64,000 bases of DNA. Source: Aestuariibacter sp. GS-14 (GTDB lineage Bacteria; Pseudomonadota; Gammaproteobacteria; Enterobacterales; Alteromonadaceae). The stretch spans positions 496,001 through 560,000 of the forward strand of contig NZ_VHIP01000002.1 in assembly GCF_006494365.1 (NCBI RefSeq), in the 5' to 3' direction. The notes under the pieces were generated by a model. That model had not been told where the DNA came from, made no database searches, and saw nothing but the letters and a program-made list of their open reading frames with translations. This document shows, piece by piece, positions 1-7,712 of the stretch. The position numbers and the translations under genes were made by a program. How positions within the stretch are numbered: the stretch's first letter is position 1; every line of letters starts with the position of its first letter.

Positions 1-47
1 CTCAGGCAGAGAAAATAGCGGCAGCTGTTCGTAATGTCGCCAGTTGA
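1..47 (+). CDS. glmM: Phosphoglucosamine mutase, C-terminal tail (partial)
   Basis: The first 47 bases hold the end of an open frame (codons from base 3) finishing QAEKIAAAVRNVAS and a TGA stop. This fits the last helix of phosphoglucosamine mutase, which converts glucosamine-6-P to glucosamine-1-P for cell-wall precursor synthesis. The assignment rests mainly on position: glmM normally lies directly upstream of tpiA-secG in gammaproteobacteria. Only 14 residues are visible and no catalytic motif is included, so this is an inference. Confidence 0.5.
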   Translation, partial: QAEKIAAAVRNVAS

Positions 48-82
48 TTGTTTTTAGACAGAGAAAATGGTTTTTCCACTTG

Positions 83-88
83 TATAAT
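83..88 (+). promoter_or_regulatory. Candidate -10 box of the tpiA promoter
   Basis: A perfect TATAAT lies about 70 bases upstream of the tpiA start, in the gap after the preceding reading frame. No convincing -35 hexamer is seen 16-18 bases upstream, so the promoter is only suggested. Confidence 0.35.
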
Positions 89-159
89 GCAGTGGGAATA
101 GTTAATATCACGCCCGCTCTGACACTGGGATAGAGTCAAAAACCGAGACCGAGAAGCGT

Positions 160-894
160 ATGAGAAAGCCAATCGTTGCAGGAAACTGGAAAATGAACGG
201 AAACCGTTCATTGGTGAGCGAATTTAGCAGTCTAATGCACGGCGTAGATGCCGACGCAGTTGATGTTATAATTTGTCCTCCTGCGTGTTTTCTTGGCAGT
301 TTTGTTGCACCAGACTTTGCGCTTGGTGGACAAACGTTAAGCGAGTTGGATAATGGCGCCCACACAGGTGACATTTCCGCTGAAATGCTGAAAGAGTTTG
401 GTTGTCGGTATGTGATTGTTGGCCACTCAGAGCGCCGTGAAGACCACTGTGAAAGTAATGCGTTGGTAGCAGCGAAGGCACTTAAAGCGATTGAAAGTGG
501 TTTGGTGCCGATTATTTGCGTAGGCGAAAGCTTGGCTACACGCGAAGCAGGGGAGTTAGAAGGGTTTCTGGCGGCTCAGCTGGATGCACTGACTGAATCG
601 TTAACTGCAGAGCAGTTAACCAAAACTGTGATCGCCTATGAACCAATTTGGGCCATAGGCACAGGCGTGACAGCGTCTCCCGAGCAAGCACAGGATGCCC
701 ACGCGTTTATCCGTGGTCACCTGGCAAAATTCGATGCCAATGTGGCGGCGAATATACAGATTTTATATGGCGGCAGTGTTAAAGCAGATAATGCTGAAGA
801 ACTGTTTGCACAAACCGACATCGACGGTGGCCTCATAGGTGGCGCTAGTCTGAAGGTGGATGATTTTAGGAAGATTTGCCAAGCGGCAGGTTAA
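160..894 (+). CDS. tpiA: Triosephosphate isomerase
   Basis: Interconverts dihydroxyacetone phosphate and glyceraldehyde-3-phosphate in cytoplasmic glycolysis and gluconeogenesis. The 244-residue product is a little shorter than the common 250-255. It begins MRKPIVAGNWKMNG, containing the N-terminal substrate-binding Asn and Lys, carries the catalytic His in IVGHSERR, the catalytic Glu in AYEPIWAIGTG followed by the mobile loop, and the phosphate-binding ILYGGSV and GGLIGGASL segments. It is followed 11 bases later by secG, probably on the same transcript. All key residues are present. Confidence 0.97.
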   Translation: MRKPIVAGNWKMNGNRSLVSEFSSLMHGVDADAVDVIICPPACFLGSFVAPDFALGGQTLSELDNGAHTGDISAEMLKEFGCRYVIVGHSERREDHCESNALVAAKALKAIESGLVPIICVGESLATREAGELEGFLAAQLDALTESLTAEQLTKTVIAYEPIWAIGTGVTASPEQAQDAHAFIRGHLAKFDANVAANIQILYGGSVKADNAEELFAQTDIDGGLIGGASLKVDDFRKICQAAG

Positions 895-905
895 GAGGAC
901 AAAGA

Positions 906-1262
906 ATGTTATATCAAGCATTGTTAGTCGCGTACCTTGTGGTAGCACTCTTACTGATTGGATTTGTATTAATTCAACAAGGTAAAGGCGCTGACATGGG
1001 CGCGTCGTTTGGTGCAGGTGGCGCCAATACGGTATTCGGTTCATCAGGTTCTGGTAACTTTATGACCCGTACCACAGGTTTTCTGGCTACGGCGTTTTTT
1101 GCCATTAGCCTGTTGTTAGGTGCTTTAACGTCTCAGCGTGAAAGCGCAACAGATGAGTGGGAAAACCTGGAAGTACCTGCTGCGGTTCAGCAAGTAGCAC
1201 CAGCCGATTCTGATGTGCCGGCAACACCAGCACAAGAAGATAAGTCGGATGTACCTAACTAA
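906..1262 (+). CDS. secG: Preprotein translocase subunit SecG
   Basis: Small inner-membrane subunit of the SecYEG channel that assists SecA-driven export. The 118-residue product has two membrane segments (about residues 3-23 and 52-72) separated by the conserved glycine-rich loop GKGADMGASFGAGGANTVFG. A polar Ala/Pro-rich tail follows, as in other gammaproteobacterial SecG proteins. The ATG at 906 is chosen because it follows AAGAGGACAAAGA; an in-frame earlier start would overlap the end of tpiA without need. It is followed at once by tRNA-Leu, the usual neighbour. Confidence 0.95.
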   Translation: MLYQALLVAYLVVALLLIGFVLIQQGKGADMGASFGAGGANTVFGSSGSGNFMTRTTGFLATAFFAISLLLGALTSQRESATDEWENLEVPAAVQQVAPADSDVPATPAQEDKSDVPN

Positions 1263-1269
1263 GAAATTT

Positions 1270-1354
1270 GCGGAAGTGGTGGAATTGGTAGACACGCCAT
1301 CTTGAGGGGGTGGTGGCTTCGGCCGTGCGGGTTCAAGTCCCGCTTTCCGCACCA
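1270..1354 (+). tRNA. tRNA-Leu (anticodon GAG)
   Basis: An 85-base cloverleaf can be folded by eye. The acceptor stem pairs GCGGAAG with CTTTCCGC, the D arm contains GGAATTGGTAGACAC, the anticodon stem CCATC/GGTGG encloses TTGAGGG (anticodon GAG), the long class II variable arm is GGC-TTCG-GCC, and the T arm is CGGGTTCAAGTCCCG. CCA is encoded. It reads CUC/CUU leucine codons. Position after secG matches the order in many gammaproteobacteria. Confidence 0.96.
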
Positions 1355-1360
1355 AATTTG

Positions 1361-1387
1361 AAAGCCACCGTTATGGTGGCTTTTTTA
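1361..1387 (+). terminator. Rho-independent terminator after tRNA-Leu
   Basis: The hairpin AAAGCCACC-gttat-GGTGGCTTT is followed by a run of T. It ends the tpiA-secG-tRNA-Leu transcript. In relatives transcription-unit neighbours here are rimP and nusA, which are absent. Confidence 0.85.
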
Positions 1388-1420
1388 TTTCTGCAACAAA
1401 CAAAAACAGTGGTATAAACT

Positions 1421-1726
1421 TATACCAATTCGCATAGAAGTTTGCTCACTCAGCAGCCCCCTGAGGGTGAACTGGCAGGCTTTTTAGCTAGGCTTGGTTG
1501 CACAGGTTTGGTGGTTCCAAATCAAGTAAGCGTAACAACGCTAAAAAGTCTGCCAGTTTGCCCTTAGGGAGTTGCCCAAAGGGAGTGGCCAAAACGACTT
1601 ACATCTGTGTTGCACCCTCTGGACATAGAATGACTATGCCTCAGAGTGCACGTCGTGATCTAAGTCGTTTTCGACTAGCCCTCAGGGATCACTCTGAGAG
1701 GGCAAACTTCTATGCGAATTGGTATT
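1421..1726. mobile_element. Palindromic MITE-like element with nested hairpins
   Basis: About 305 bases bounded by 24-base perfect inverted repeats (1422-1445 and 1702-1725) that begin ATACCAATTCGCATAGAA. Pairing continues inward with bulges to CCCTGAGGG (1460-1468) and its complement near 1678-1686. Two further arms lie inside: 1471-1488 pairs with 1540-1557 (18 bp, one G-U), and 1591-1601 pairs with 1661-1671 (11 bp) enclosing TGCAC/GTGCA and CATAG/CTATG stems. Between them is a tandem pair of CCCnnnGGG units (1559-1587). The whole would fold as a three-way junction. No transposase and no credible gene is inside. This resembles a non-autonomous inverted-repeat element; copy number elsewhere is unknown. 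Confidence 0.75.
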
Positions 1727-1810
1727 ACATAGTGTTTTTGCAAATTTGTGTGTGCAGCGCTAAGTTAACAACGGGTAACCCGTTACAAAAATGGACAAGC
1801 AGAGGCTCTG

Positions 1811-1987
1811 ATGGGAATAATTAAGCTATTGGCGTCATTGATTTTGCCGCCATTGGGTGTGTACTTAAAAGTGGGTGTATGTGGTACGTTTTGGCTCAAT
1901 ATCCTGCTTACCATATTCGGGTACTTGCCTGGCGTAATTCACGCGTTTTTTGTATTGATCAATAATAAAGGTAGTGATGATGTTTAA
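1811..1987 (+). CDS. YqaE/Pmp3 family small membrane protein
   Basis: A 58-residue hydrophobic peptide (MGIIKLLASLILPPLGVYLK...) with two membrane segments and the family signature of the UPF0057/Pmp3 group: LPPLGVYL, then FWLNILLTIFGYLPGVIHAFFVL. Members are stress-associated plasma-membrane peptides; yeast Pmp3 affects membrane potential and salt tolerance. The bacterial role is less clear. It overlaps the next small gene by about 8 bases, indicating coupling. Confidence 0.88.
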   Translation: MGIIKLLASLILPPLGVYLKVGVCGTFWLNILLTIFGYLPGVIHAFFVLINNKGSDDV

Positions 1988-2108
1988 GCGCTTATTAATA
2001 ATTGCATGTGTTGCTTGTCTTTCTGTAGGTTGTGCCACCTTGGAAGGGGCAGGTAAAGATATAGAAAAAGCCGGCAAAGCGATTCAGGAAGCAGTAGATA
2101 GCGAATAA
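1980..2108 (+). CDS. Entericidin EcnA/EcnB-like small lipoprotein
   Basis: A 42-residue product with a lipoprotein signal: MFKRLLIIACVACLSVGC, lipobox SVGC with the lipidated Cys at residue 18. It is followed by ATLEGAGKDIEKAGKAIQEA, the amphipathic helix typical of entericidins. Entericidins are a small outer- or inner-membrane lipoprotein antidote/toxin-like pair in enterics; here only one member is present. The start may instead be the ATG three bases earlier (1977). AAAGG at 1967-1971 can serve either. It overlaps the Pmp3-family gene, suggesting a joint envelope-stress role (inference). Confidence 0.85.
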   Translation: MFKRLLIIACVACLSVGCATLEGAGKDIEKAGKAIQEAVDSE

Positions 2109-2219
2109 TCGCCTGATTGTCAGCAGGTATTTGCACTACAAAACAGCGTGCAAATACCTGTATAAAAGTGTTTTCCTGGTTTTCAGAAAGACTTGTTCGA
2201 TTCGTGCAATAAATCTGCC

Positions 2220-2654
2220 TTATGCCAGACTGGTCATCTCTTTCCGATATGACTGCGCGAGTTCATTTTTCTGTTTGGCGGTAAGCATTTTACCAGCAAC
2301 CTGAAAAAATCCTTGTTCTTCGTCATTCAGGTGATGTTCAACTTGTTCTCTTAGCTGTTTTAGTGTCTTTAGCCAAACCGGCGAGCTCCAGTCAGTAGAA
2401 TCAAGTTTGGCAATAAGTTCATCAATTTCATGGTGCTCAGCAATGCCGTGACGCGATAAATCCACAGCACTGTCGTGTTTCATTAAGGGCATATAAAAGT
2501 GTCGCTCTTCGGCTGTAGCATGTTCCTGAAGCGACTGTTTTAACTCTTCAAAATACTCCCTGCGGGCCGGCGTATCGCCGTGAGTTTCGCACAAAATTTT
2601 TAATAACAGTCGTTGTTTTTCATGATCCTGACGTAGTACTTCAAATATTGTCAT
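2220..2654 (-). CDS. Hemerythrin-like HHE-domain protein
   Basis: A 144-residue all-helical protein with the His/Glu spacing of the hemerythrin HHE cation-binding family: an early His in RQDHEKQR, then QEHATAEERHFYMPL, IAEHHEIDELIAKL and EQVEHHLNDEEQGFFQ. Such proteins bind a di-iron centre and are linked to oxygen, nitric-oxide or peroxide sensing or protection. The ATG at 2654 is chosen because AAGGAG lies 7 bases upstream; an in-frame TTG two codons earlier is too close to it. It stands alone between divergent or unrelated genes. Substrate is not predictable from sequence. Confidence 0.88.
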   Translation of the reverse strand: MTIFEVLRQDHEKQRLLLKILCETHGDTPARREYFEELKQSLQEHATAEERHFYMPLMKHDSAVDLSRHGIAEHHEIDELIAKLDSTDWSSPVWLKTLKQLREQVEHHLNDEEQGFFQVAGKMLTAKQKNELAQSYRKEMTSLA

Positions 2655-2843
2655 CGTCAAACTCCTTAGTTAGTGAATAAGCAATTGGTATAATCACTAT
2701 TTTTGCAATCCTCGTGCCTTATCTTAAGTATATGATTTGTATTGATATTATATATTTTCATGGCAATGCTTTATTTACTCGTTCTGGAATATTTACTGAG
2801 GTGTTTGTAATATTCTCATGCTGTTACAGACCGGTTCCGCCAC

Positions 2844-4466
2844 TTAATTGAACCGGCGTTTATCTACCAACATGTCAAGACTGGCCGGTACCGTTTGTAT
2901 ATCAAGAGAGTCAGATTCGTAAACCTCACCATCGATCACATAGCGTAACAGCCCGGGAAATCGTATGTTTATTCGATTGACTCGTTTGTGAAAAATGCTA
3001 TCAGATTCGGCTTTGTGTTCAGTATTGCTGAACGCCAGTTCTGCGAGACTGAGTATTGGTGTATCAGTGTCTGCTTTTAACCAGGTGACGTCGAGTTTGC
3101 CGTCTTTCATATCGGGTAATTCACCGCCTTGTGCCAGCGCCGTCGTTTTAGGTGCGGCATTCGCTACCACCAGCGATGTTGTGTTGATTATTTCAGGTGG
3201 CTGATTATCGTATGAAACTGATACCTCAATGGGTTCATTTTGTCTGATTGCCTGCCATAAGCCAGCCAGATAGGCGAATTGCCCGCCTGCATTTTTCTCT
3301 TCGCGATCGGCGTGTTCAATCATTTTGGATTCAAATCCTATGGCTGAAACCAATAGCATTAATTTATTGTTGCAACGTGCAGTATCTACCGTGGTACTGA
3401 ATTGATCACACAATACCTCACATGCTGTTTCTATTGGGTTTAATGCACTGCGTTTACCGTAAATTACCTGGCTTAGTGCATTGGCTGTTCCCAGAGGAAT
3501 AATACCCAGTGTTTTGCATTGTTTAATTGCAATGCTGGCTACTTCGGTAACGGTACCGTCACCACCACAGGCAACCAGGATGTCGTTATTATCTGCAACA
3601 GCTTGTTGGGCACATTGTTCAGCGGTAACGTCTTTTTGTGTTTCATAAATACGCACTCTGAAGTGTGCATTCAAATGCGACAGTATAGTTTGCTGCTGCT
3701 TCGACCATTTCCCACCGCCTGCCACAGGGTTTACAATAAGTGCAAGGCGTTTAGTTAATTGCAATAAGCCATTCTGCTTAATTCGAATTAAGGCGCTTAA
3801 CTGAGAAGAGTTCAATCTGGCGGTGGAGCGGATATGCTGAATTGCTTGCATAGCTTCTTCAACGGTTTCGCATTGTTTACTGGCGAGTAAATAGGCCGCC
3901 ATGATGAATACCGAGCGCCCACGTCCAAGTGCACAATGGATCAGAATTTTGTTATCAGATAACTGATGTTGTTCAATCCAGTTAATGGCAGTAGCGAGTT
4001 GTACCTGGGAGGGAGAAGTATGGTCGAGTACCGGAATATTCAGATAGTCGACATCGTATCGATACGATGTCCAGTCCAGGCTATCAAACTCTGCTGTTAC
4101 ATCTAAAATGCATGTAATCCCTTGCGATCTCAACTTTTCAATATCGCTACTGGTTAGTCGGGTACCCAAGTATAAGTGTTCTGTTATTTGCTGAATATTG
4201 GGTACTTTGTCTGTTTTTCGGGCGTATAAGTTGTACAACTGTACGCCAAGTAAAAATGGAATGAAGAGCCAGCGTACGTAAAAAGGGATCCTTCCGTCTT
4301 CGCGTTTGCGGAAAATGCCTGGATAGCCCGACAAATACGCCGTACTCACTGCAAAGAGTGCCAGACTACACCACAGCATTAGGAGGCTAATCAGCCAAAA
4401 TGAAGTCTGCCATGCCAGGATTATGAGTAATAGGCTTACTGCCAGATAATATTTCACCATTTTCAT
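2844..4466 (-). CDS. Fusion of dual-specificity phosphatase and diacylglycerol kinase-like domains
   Basis: A 540-residue product with three parts. Residues about 1-75 hold hydrophobic membrane segments. Residues about 85-230 are a cysteine phosphatase domain with signature HCALGRGRS (catalytic Cys178). Residues about 245-540 are a YegS/DAGK-type lipid kinase with the nucleotide loop GGDGT at 301-305 and PLGTANALSQ. A membrane-anchored enzyme that could both phosphorylate and dephosphorylate lipids is implied, but substrates are unknown. The ATG at 4466 has AAGGA upstream; the frame stays open another 66 codons but lacks hydrophobic character. A weak hairpin spans the stop region. Confidence 0.86.
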   Translation of the reverse strand: MKMVKYYLAVSLLLIILAWQTSFWLISLLMLWCSLALFAVSTAYLSGYPGIFRKREDGRIPFYVRWLFIPFLLGVQLYNLYARKTDKVPNIQQITEHLYLGTRLTSSDIEKLRSQGITCILDVTAEFDSLDWTSYRYDVDYLNIPVLDHTSPSQVQLATAINWIEQHQLSDNKILIHCALGRGRSVFIMAAYLLASKQCETVEEAMQAIQHIRSTARLNSSQLSALIRIKQNGLLQLTKRLALIVNPVAGGGKWSKQQQTILSHLNAHFRVRIYETQKDVTAEQCAQQAVADNNDILVACGGDGTVTEVASIAIKQCKTLGIIPLGTANALSQVIYGKRSALNPIETACEVLCDQFSTTVDTARCNNKLMLLVSAIGFESKMIEHADREEKNAGGQFAYLAGLWQAIRQNEPIEVSVSYDNQPPEIINTTSLVVANAAPKTTALAQGGELPDMKDGKLDVTWLKADTDTPILSLAELAFSNTEHKAESDSIFHKRVNRINIRFPGLLRYVIDGEVYESDSLDIQTVPASLDMLVDKRRFN

Positions 4467-4681
4467 TGAGAAATCCTTAATTAGCTGCGAAGTACAAAGC
4501 AAGTACGGCACTGAACTAACGAACGCATTGGTACGTATCACACTGGGTTGAGCAGAAATACAGGCGACCAGATTTTTATTTCGTCTTTCGTTTTTGCATA
4601 CCGAACAAAAATTATGTTTCAATAAACATGCCGTTAATGAGATATGGCAATCCATTCTGGCCAACCCCGGGGGACTTCAGT

Positions 4682-5218
4682 GTGAAATCAGCAGCAAATT
4701 TTTTGGGGTTTCAGTTGATCTGGTGGTTGATGGTTTTATTTCAAAATCAATATGTTTGGGTGGCCTTGATATTGTTTGTGTGCCATTTTTTTATGGTAAA
4801 ACACCCATGGATAGAGGGGGGAACCCTGCTTGGGGTGGCTTGTGCGGGGATTGCGTTAGACAGTTTGCTCACGATTTCGGGTATGTTTGCTTTTCCACAA
4901 CAAAGCATAATGAGTGGTCTTATCCCCATACCGATATGGCTCGTCGCACTCTGGATTAGTTTTGCTGCAACACTCAGACACAGCTTGTCCTATCTGGCGC
5001 GACGGCCAATGATAGCCTCAATATTAGGCGGGGTGGGCGGCCCTTTGAGTTACCTGGCAGGAGAGCGCTTTGGCGCCGTCGTATTCGGATACTCATCAGG
5101 TTTAACGTTAATCCTGTTAGCGTTTTTATGGGCATTGCTGATGCCGCTCGCATTTGTTTACATCCATTACCTGGAAAACAGACTATCAGGCGTGAAAAAT
5201 CTTCAGGGCAATGTGTAA
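4682..5218 (+). CDS. DUF2878 family membrane protein
   Basis: About 178 residues with five or six membrane segments, beginning VKSAANFLGFQLIWWLMVL and containing HPWIEGGTLLGVACAGIALDSLL and LGGVGGPLSYLAGERFGAVVF, all typical of DUF2878. The GTG at 4682 is preferred because family members begin just before this conserved N-terminus and GGGGGA lies upstream; an in-frame ATG at 4628 would add 18 polar residues. In many proteobacteria this family sits with a cyclopropane-fatty-acid-synthase-like methyltransferase and DUF1365; none of those is nearby. Function is unknown. Confidence 0.82.
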   Translation: MKSAANFLGFQLIWWLMVLFQNQYVWVALILFVCHFFMVKHPWIEGGTLLGVACAGIALDSLLTISGMFAFPQQSIMSGLIPIPIWLVALWISFAATLRHSLSYLARRPMIASILGGVGGPLSYLAGERFGAVVFGYSSGLTLILLAFLWALLMPLAFVYIHYLENRLSGVKNLQGNV

Positions 5219-5425
5219 ATTTAGCACTGGTTGTTTTGTCTGAGCTTATCCCTCTGGTTAACCAATCTCAACTGCTCACTTTTATTTCTTTATTTTTCAA
5301 TATCTTTTCTTAATAACGCCGGCATTTTTTCTGAGCTGATAGCTGGCTTATTGTTTGCAATCCGTAATGGGTAAATCTTCAGGCATATGGGTTTTTTGCC
5401 TCAAAAAAACAATTCGGAGTTTGTT

Positions 5426-5974
5426 ATGAATTTACCTCTTCATCAAACAACATCAAACGTTGAACAACCGGTTTCTGGCCATGTTGTACACAAGGCATTA
5501 TTACCTGAATATCTGACTGTTGGATTATTGGTTGAGTGCTGGAATGACGCGTTAGATAGCGCTGCGGCTTTGCTTGGAAGCACACTGGGCAATGCAGGGA
5601 TAAAACTTAAAATTATCAGTGCTGAAGAGCTTATCAGGCCCAATGAGTCGTTAGCAGGCATGGTGGGATTAATTCTGTCTGTGCATGATAAAACCGATGG
5701 TTTGTATGTCCCTAAGTTGGCTGCGCGATTAGCCAACTATGGTAGTACTGTGTTGCCCGATTGCACCTTGTTAAGTTGCATCGATACCAGTGATGCAGGC
5801 AAGCGGGCTGATGTGATCCGATGCATTGAAGCCCAGATTTTAGCCCGACAGCAACGCTGGCAATGGATTGGTTTGCCAGGAAATCGACATTCCGATGGCA
5901 ACATTGTGAACTGGATGCGATCTGTTTGTGTGCAATGCAGGGCACAGGCTAATCAAAAAGCGTTCGCCATGTAG
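5426..5974 (+). CDS. Protein of unknown function
   Basis: A 182-residue soluble protein not assigned to a family. The ATG at 5426 is well supported by CGGAG six bases upstream. There is no signal peptide or membrane segment. The middle (about residues 25-160) reads like alternating beta strands and helices: YLTVGLLVECW, GIKLKIISAEEL, GMVGLILSVHD, STVLPDCTLLSCID, then a helix and WQWIGLPGNRHS. That suggests a Rossmann- or flavodoxin-like sandwich, but no binding motif is clear. Several Cys occur near the C-terminus (VCVQCRAQ). It lies alone upstream of putP. The function cannot be stated. Confidence 0.7.
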   Translation: MNLPLHQTTSNVEQPVSGHVVHKALLPEYLTVGLLVECWNDALDSAAALLGSTLGNAGIKLKIISAEELIRPNESLAGMVGLILSVHDKTDGLYVPKLAARLANYGSTVLPDCTLLSCIDTSDAGKRADVIRCIEAQILARQQRWQWIGLPGNRHSDGNIVNWMRSVCVQCRAQANQKAFAM

Positions 5975-6132
5975 CATTTAATTAGTTTGAGTAGAAGTAA
6001 TGTATTCATTGGGTTTTATTAAATTTTTTAAAATTCAAGTAGCACTGAAGTGAATGTAGATTAAATTTTTGTTACATTTGCAGGGTTTTATTATCATTTA
6101 AAACGCTGTCCTGTCCAAAAACACCGTTGCGC

Positions 6133-6160
6133 TTGTAATTAGTGCTCTAATCATTATAAT
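6133..6160 (+). promoter_or_regulatory. Candidate sigma70 promoter of putP-proB-proA
   Basis: TTGTAA (6133-6138) and TATAAT (6155-6160) are separated by 16 bases, about 50 bases upstream of the putP start. The match to consensus is good. The 236-base gap before putP shows no other clear element. Confidence 0.5.
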
Positions 6161-6210
6161 TCGTTCACTAATTAATTGAGTGGAAAAATCGAAAGGGGTA
6201 TTTTTCATCC

Positions 6211-7707
6211 ATGGCGTTAGAAAGCTATTTCTCGTTAACAGTCTATTTTATTGCAATGTTAGGCATAGGGCTGTTTGCTTATAACAAATCAACCAGTGAT
6301 ATCTCCGGGTACATACTGGGAGGTAGACAGGTTAGTCCACAAGTAACGGCCTTGTCTGCAGGCGCGTCTGACATGAGTGGATGGATGCTAATGGGATTGC
6401 CCGGCGCTATGTTTGTTGCAGGTTTTGACGCGCTTTATATAGCTATCGGGTTGGTAGCAGGCGCGTTGGCAAACTATCTGTTGGTTGCCCCCAGGCTTCG
6501 TGTTTACACCGAAGTTGCTGACAATTCCTTAACGGTTCCCGAGTTTTTCGGTAAACGATTCGGCGATGCAAATGCCAGTATCCGTATTGTCTCCGCTGTC
6601 ATTATTGTTCTGTTTTTCACGCTTTACACATCGGCTGGGCTGGTTGCTGGTGGGAAATTATTTGAAAGCGCGTTTTCGCTAAATTATCAGTGGGGCTTAA
6701 TCATCACGCTGGCGGTGGTGGTGTCGTACACCCTGTTAGGCGGATTTCTGGCGGTAAGTCTGACGGATTTTGTTCAGGGATGCATTATGTTTGTCGCATT
6801 GGTGCTGGTTCCTGTGGTGGCATTCACGCGCTTTGAACAATTGGGGGATGTCACTGATGCGGCGTTTCAGTCAATCCCTTCTCTTAGCGAATCCTGGCAA
6901 AGTGCAACTTTGATAGGGCTGGTGTCCAGTTTAGCCTGGGGGCTGGGCTATTTCGGTCAACCACACATTATTGTGCGGTTTATGGCAATCCGTTCTGCCA
7001 AAGACATAGGTACAGCACGGAATATTGGGATGTCGTGGATGCTGGTAACTATTATTGGTGCGCTGGCTACCGGGTTCACTGGTATTGCTTATGTCAATCA
7101 GTTTGGGTTGGCGGTAGATGATCCTGAGACTATTTTCATCGTGTTTTCAGAGATTCTGTTTCATCCGTTAATCAGTGGATTTCTAATGGCAGCAATTTTA
7201 GCCGCTATTATGAGTACGATTTCTTCGCAGTTGTTGGTGTCTGCAAGTTCACTTACTGAAGATATTTATCGGGTGGTAAGTAAGAAAGACATTAGTCAGG
7301 CGCAAACGGTATTGATTGGTCGTTATGGTGTAGCGGGCGTTGCTTTGATTGCGCTGGCCCTGGCCTGGGATGCCTCTAACACAATATTGTCACTGGTAAG
7401 CAATGCCTGGGCAGGTTTTGGGGCCGCATTTGGCCCGTTGGTCCTGGCTTGTTTGTATTATCGTAAGTTAACTCATCGCGCGGCGATTGCCGGCATTATC
7501 AGTGGTGCCGTTACTGTGTTGTTGTGGATTTATGTACCGGTACTGGAAGGCGGTGAGACCCTCAGTTCTGTGGTGTACGAGATTGTGCCTGGTTTTATTG
7601 TTAGTGCTATTACGCTTGTTATCGTATCGGTATTTAGCCAGGCCCCATGTCGTAGCGTACAGGCAACATTCAAACAAACTAATCAGGTTTTAGCAGATTT
7701 ATCATAA
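6211..7707 (+). CDS. putP: Sodium/proline symporter
   Basis: A 498-residue inner-membrane symporter of the sodium:solute family with about 12-13 membrane helices. It imports proline with Na+. Diagnostic stretches include GGRQVSPQVTALSAGASDMSGWMLMGLPGA in helix 2, the TM5-6 region GGFLAVSLTDFVQG, and the segment LAAIMSTISSQLLVSASSLTEDIYR with Ser/Thr of the Na+ site. Length matches E. coli PutP (about 500). It is followed 5 bases later by proB and then proA, so uptake and synthesis of proline are probably co-transcribed. No putA is nearby. Confidence 0.95.
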   Translation: MALESYFSLTVYFIAMLGIGLFAYNKSTSDISGYILGGRQVSPQVTALSAGASDMSGWMLMGLPGAMFVAGFDALYIAIGLVAGALANYLLVAPRLRVYTEVADNSLTVPEFFGKRFGDANASIRIVSAVIIVLFFTLYTSAGLVAGGKLFESAFSLNYQWGLIITLAVVVSYTLLGGFLAVSLTDFVQGCIMFVALVLVPVVAFTRFEQLGDVTDAAFQSIPSLSESWQSATLIGLVSSLAWGLGYFGQPHIIVRFMAIRSAKDIGTARNIGMSWMLVTIIGALATGFTGIAYVNQFGLAVDDPETIFIVFSEILFHPLISGFLMAAILAAIMSTISSQLLVSASSLTEDIYRVVSKKDISQAQTVLIGRYGVAGVALIALALAWDASNTILSLVSNAWAGFGAAFGPLVLACLYYRKLTHRAAIAGIISGAVTVLLWIYVPVLEGGETLSSVVYEIVPGFIVSAITLVIVSVFSQAPCRSVQATFKQTNQVLADLS

Positions 7708-7712
7708 GGTTT

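Noticed and set aside
1498-1824. A 108-codon open frame across the palindromic element
   Set aside because: It runs through paired arms of the inverted-repeat element, has no protein-like composition or homology, and its end overlaps the Pmp3-family start.
2829-2857. Hairpin CCGGTTC/GAACCGG at the end of the phosphatase-kinase gene as a terminator
   Set aside because: The stem is short, spans the stop codon and has no T run on the gene's strand.
4594-4959. Open frame overlapping the DUF2878 gene in another frame
   Set aside because: The overlapping frame encodes a clear multi-helix membrane protein of a known family; this one does not.
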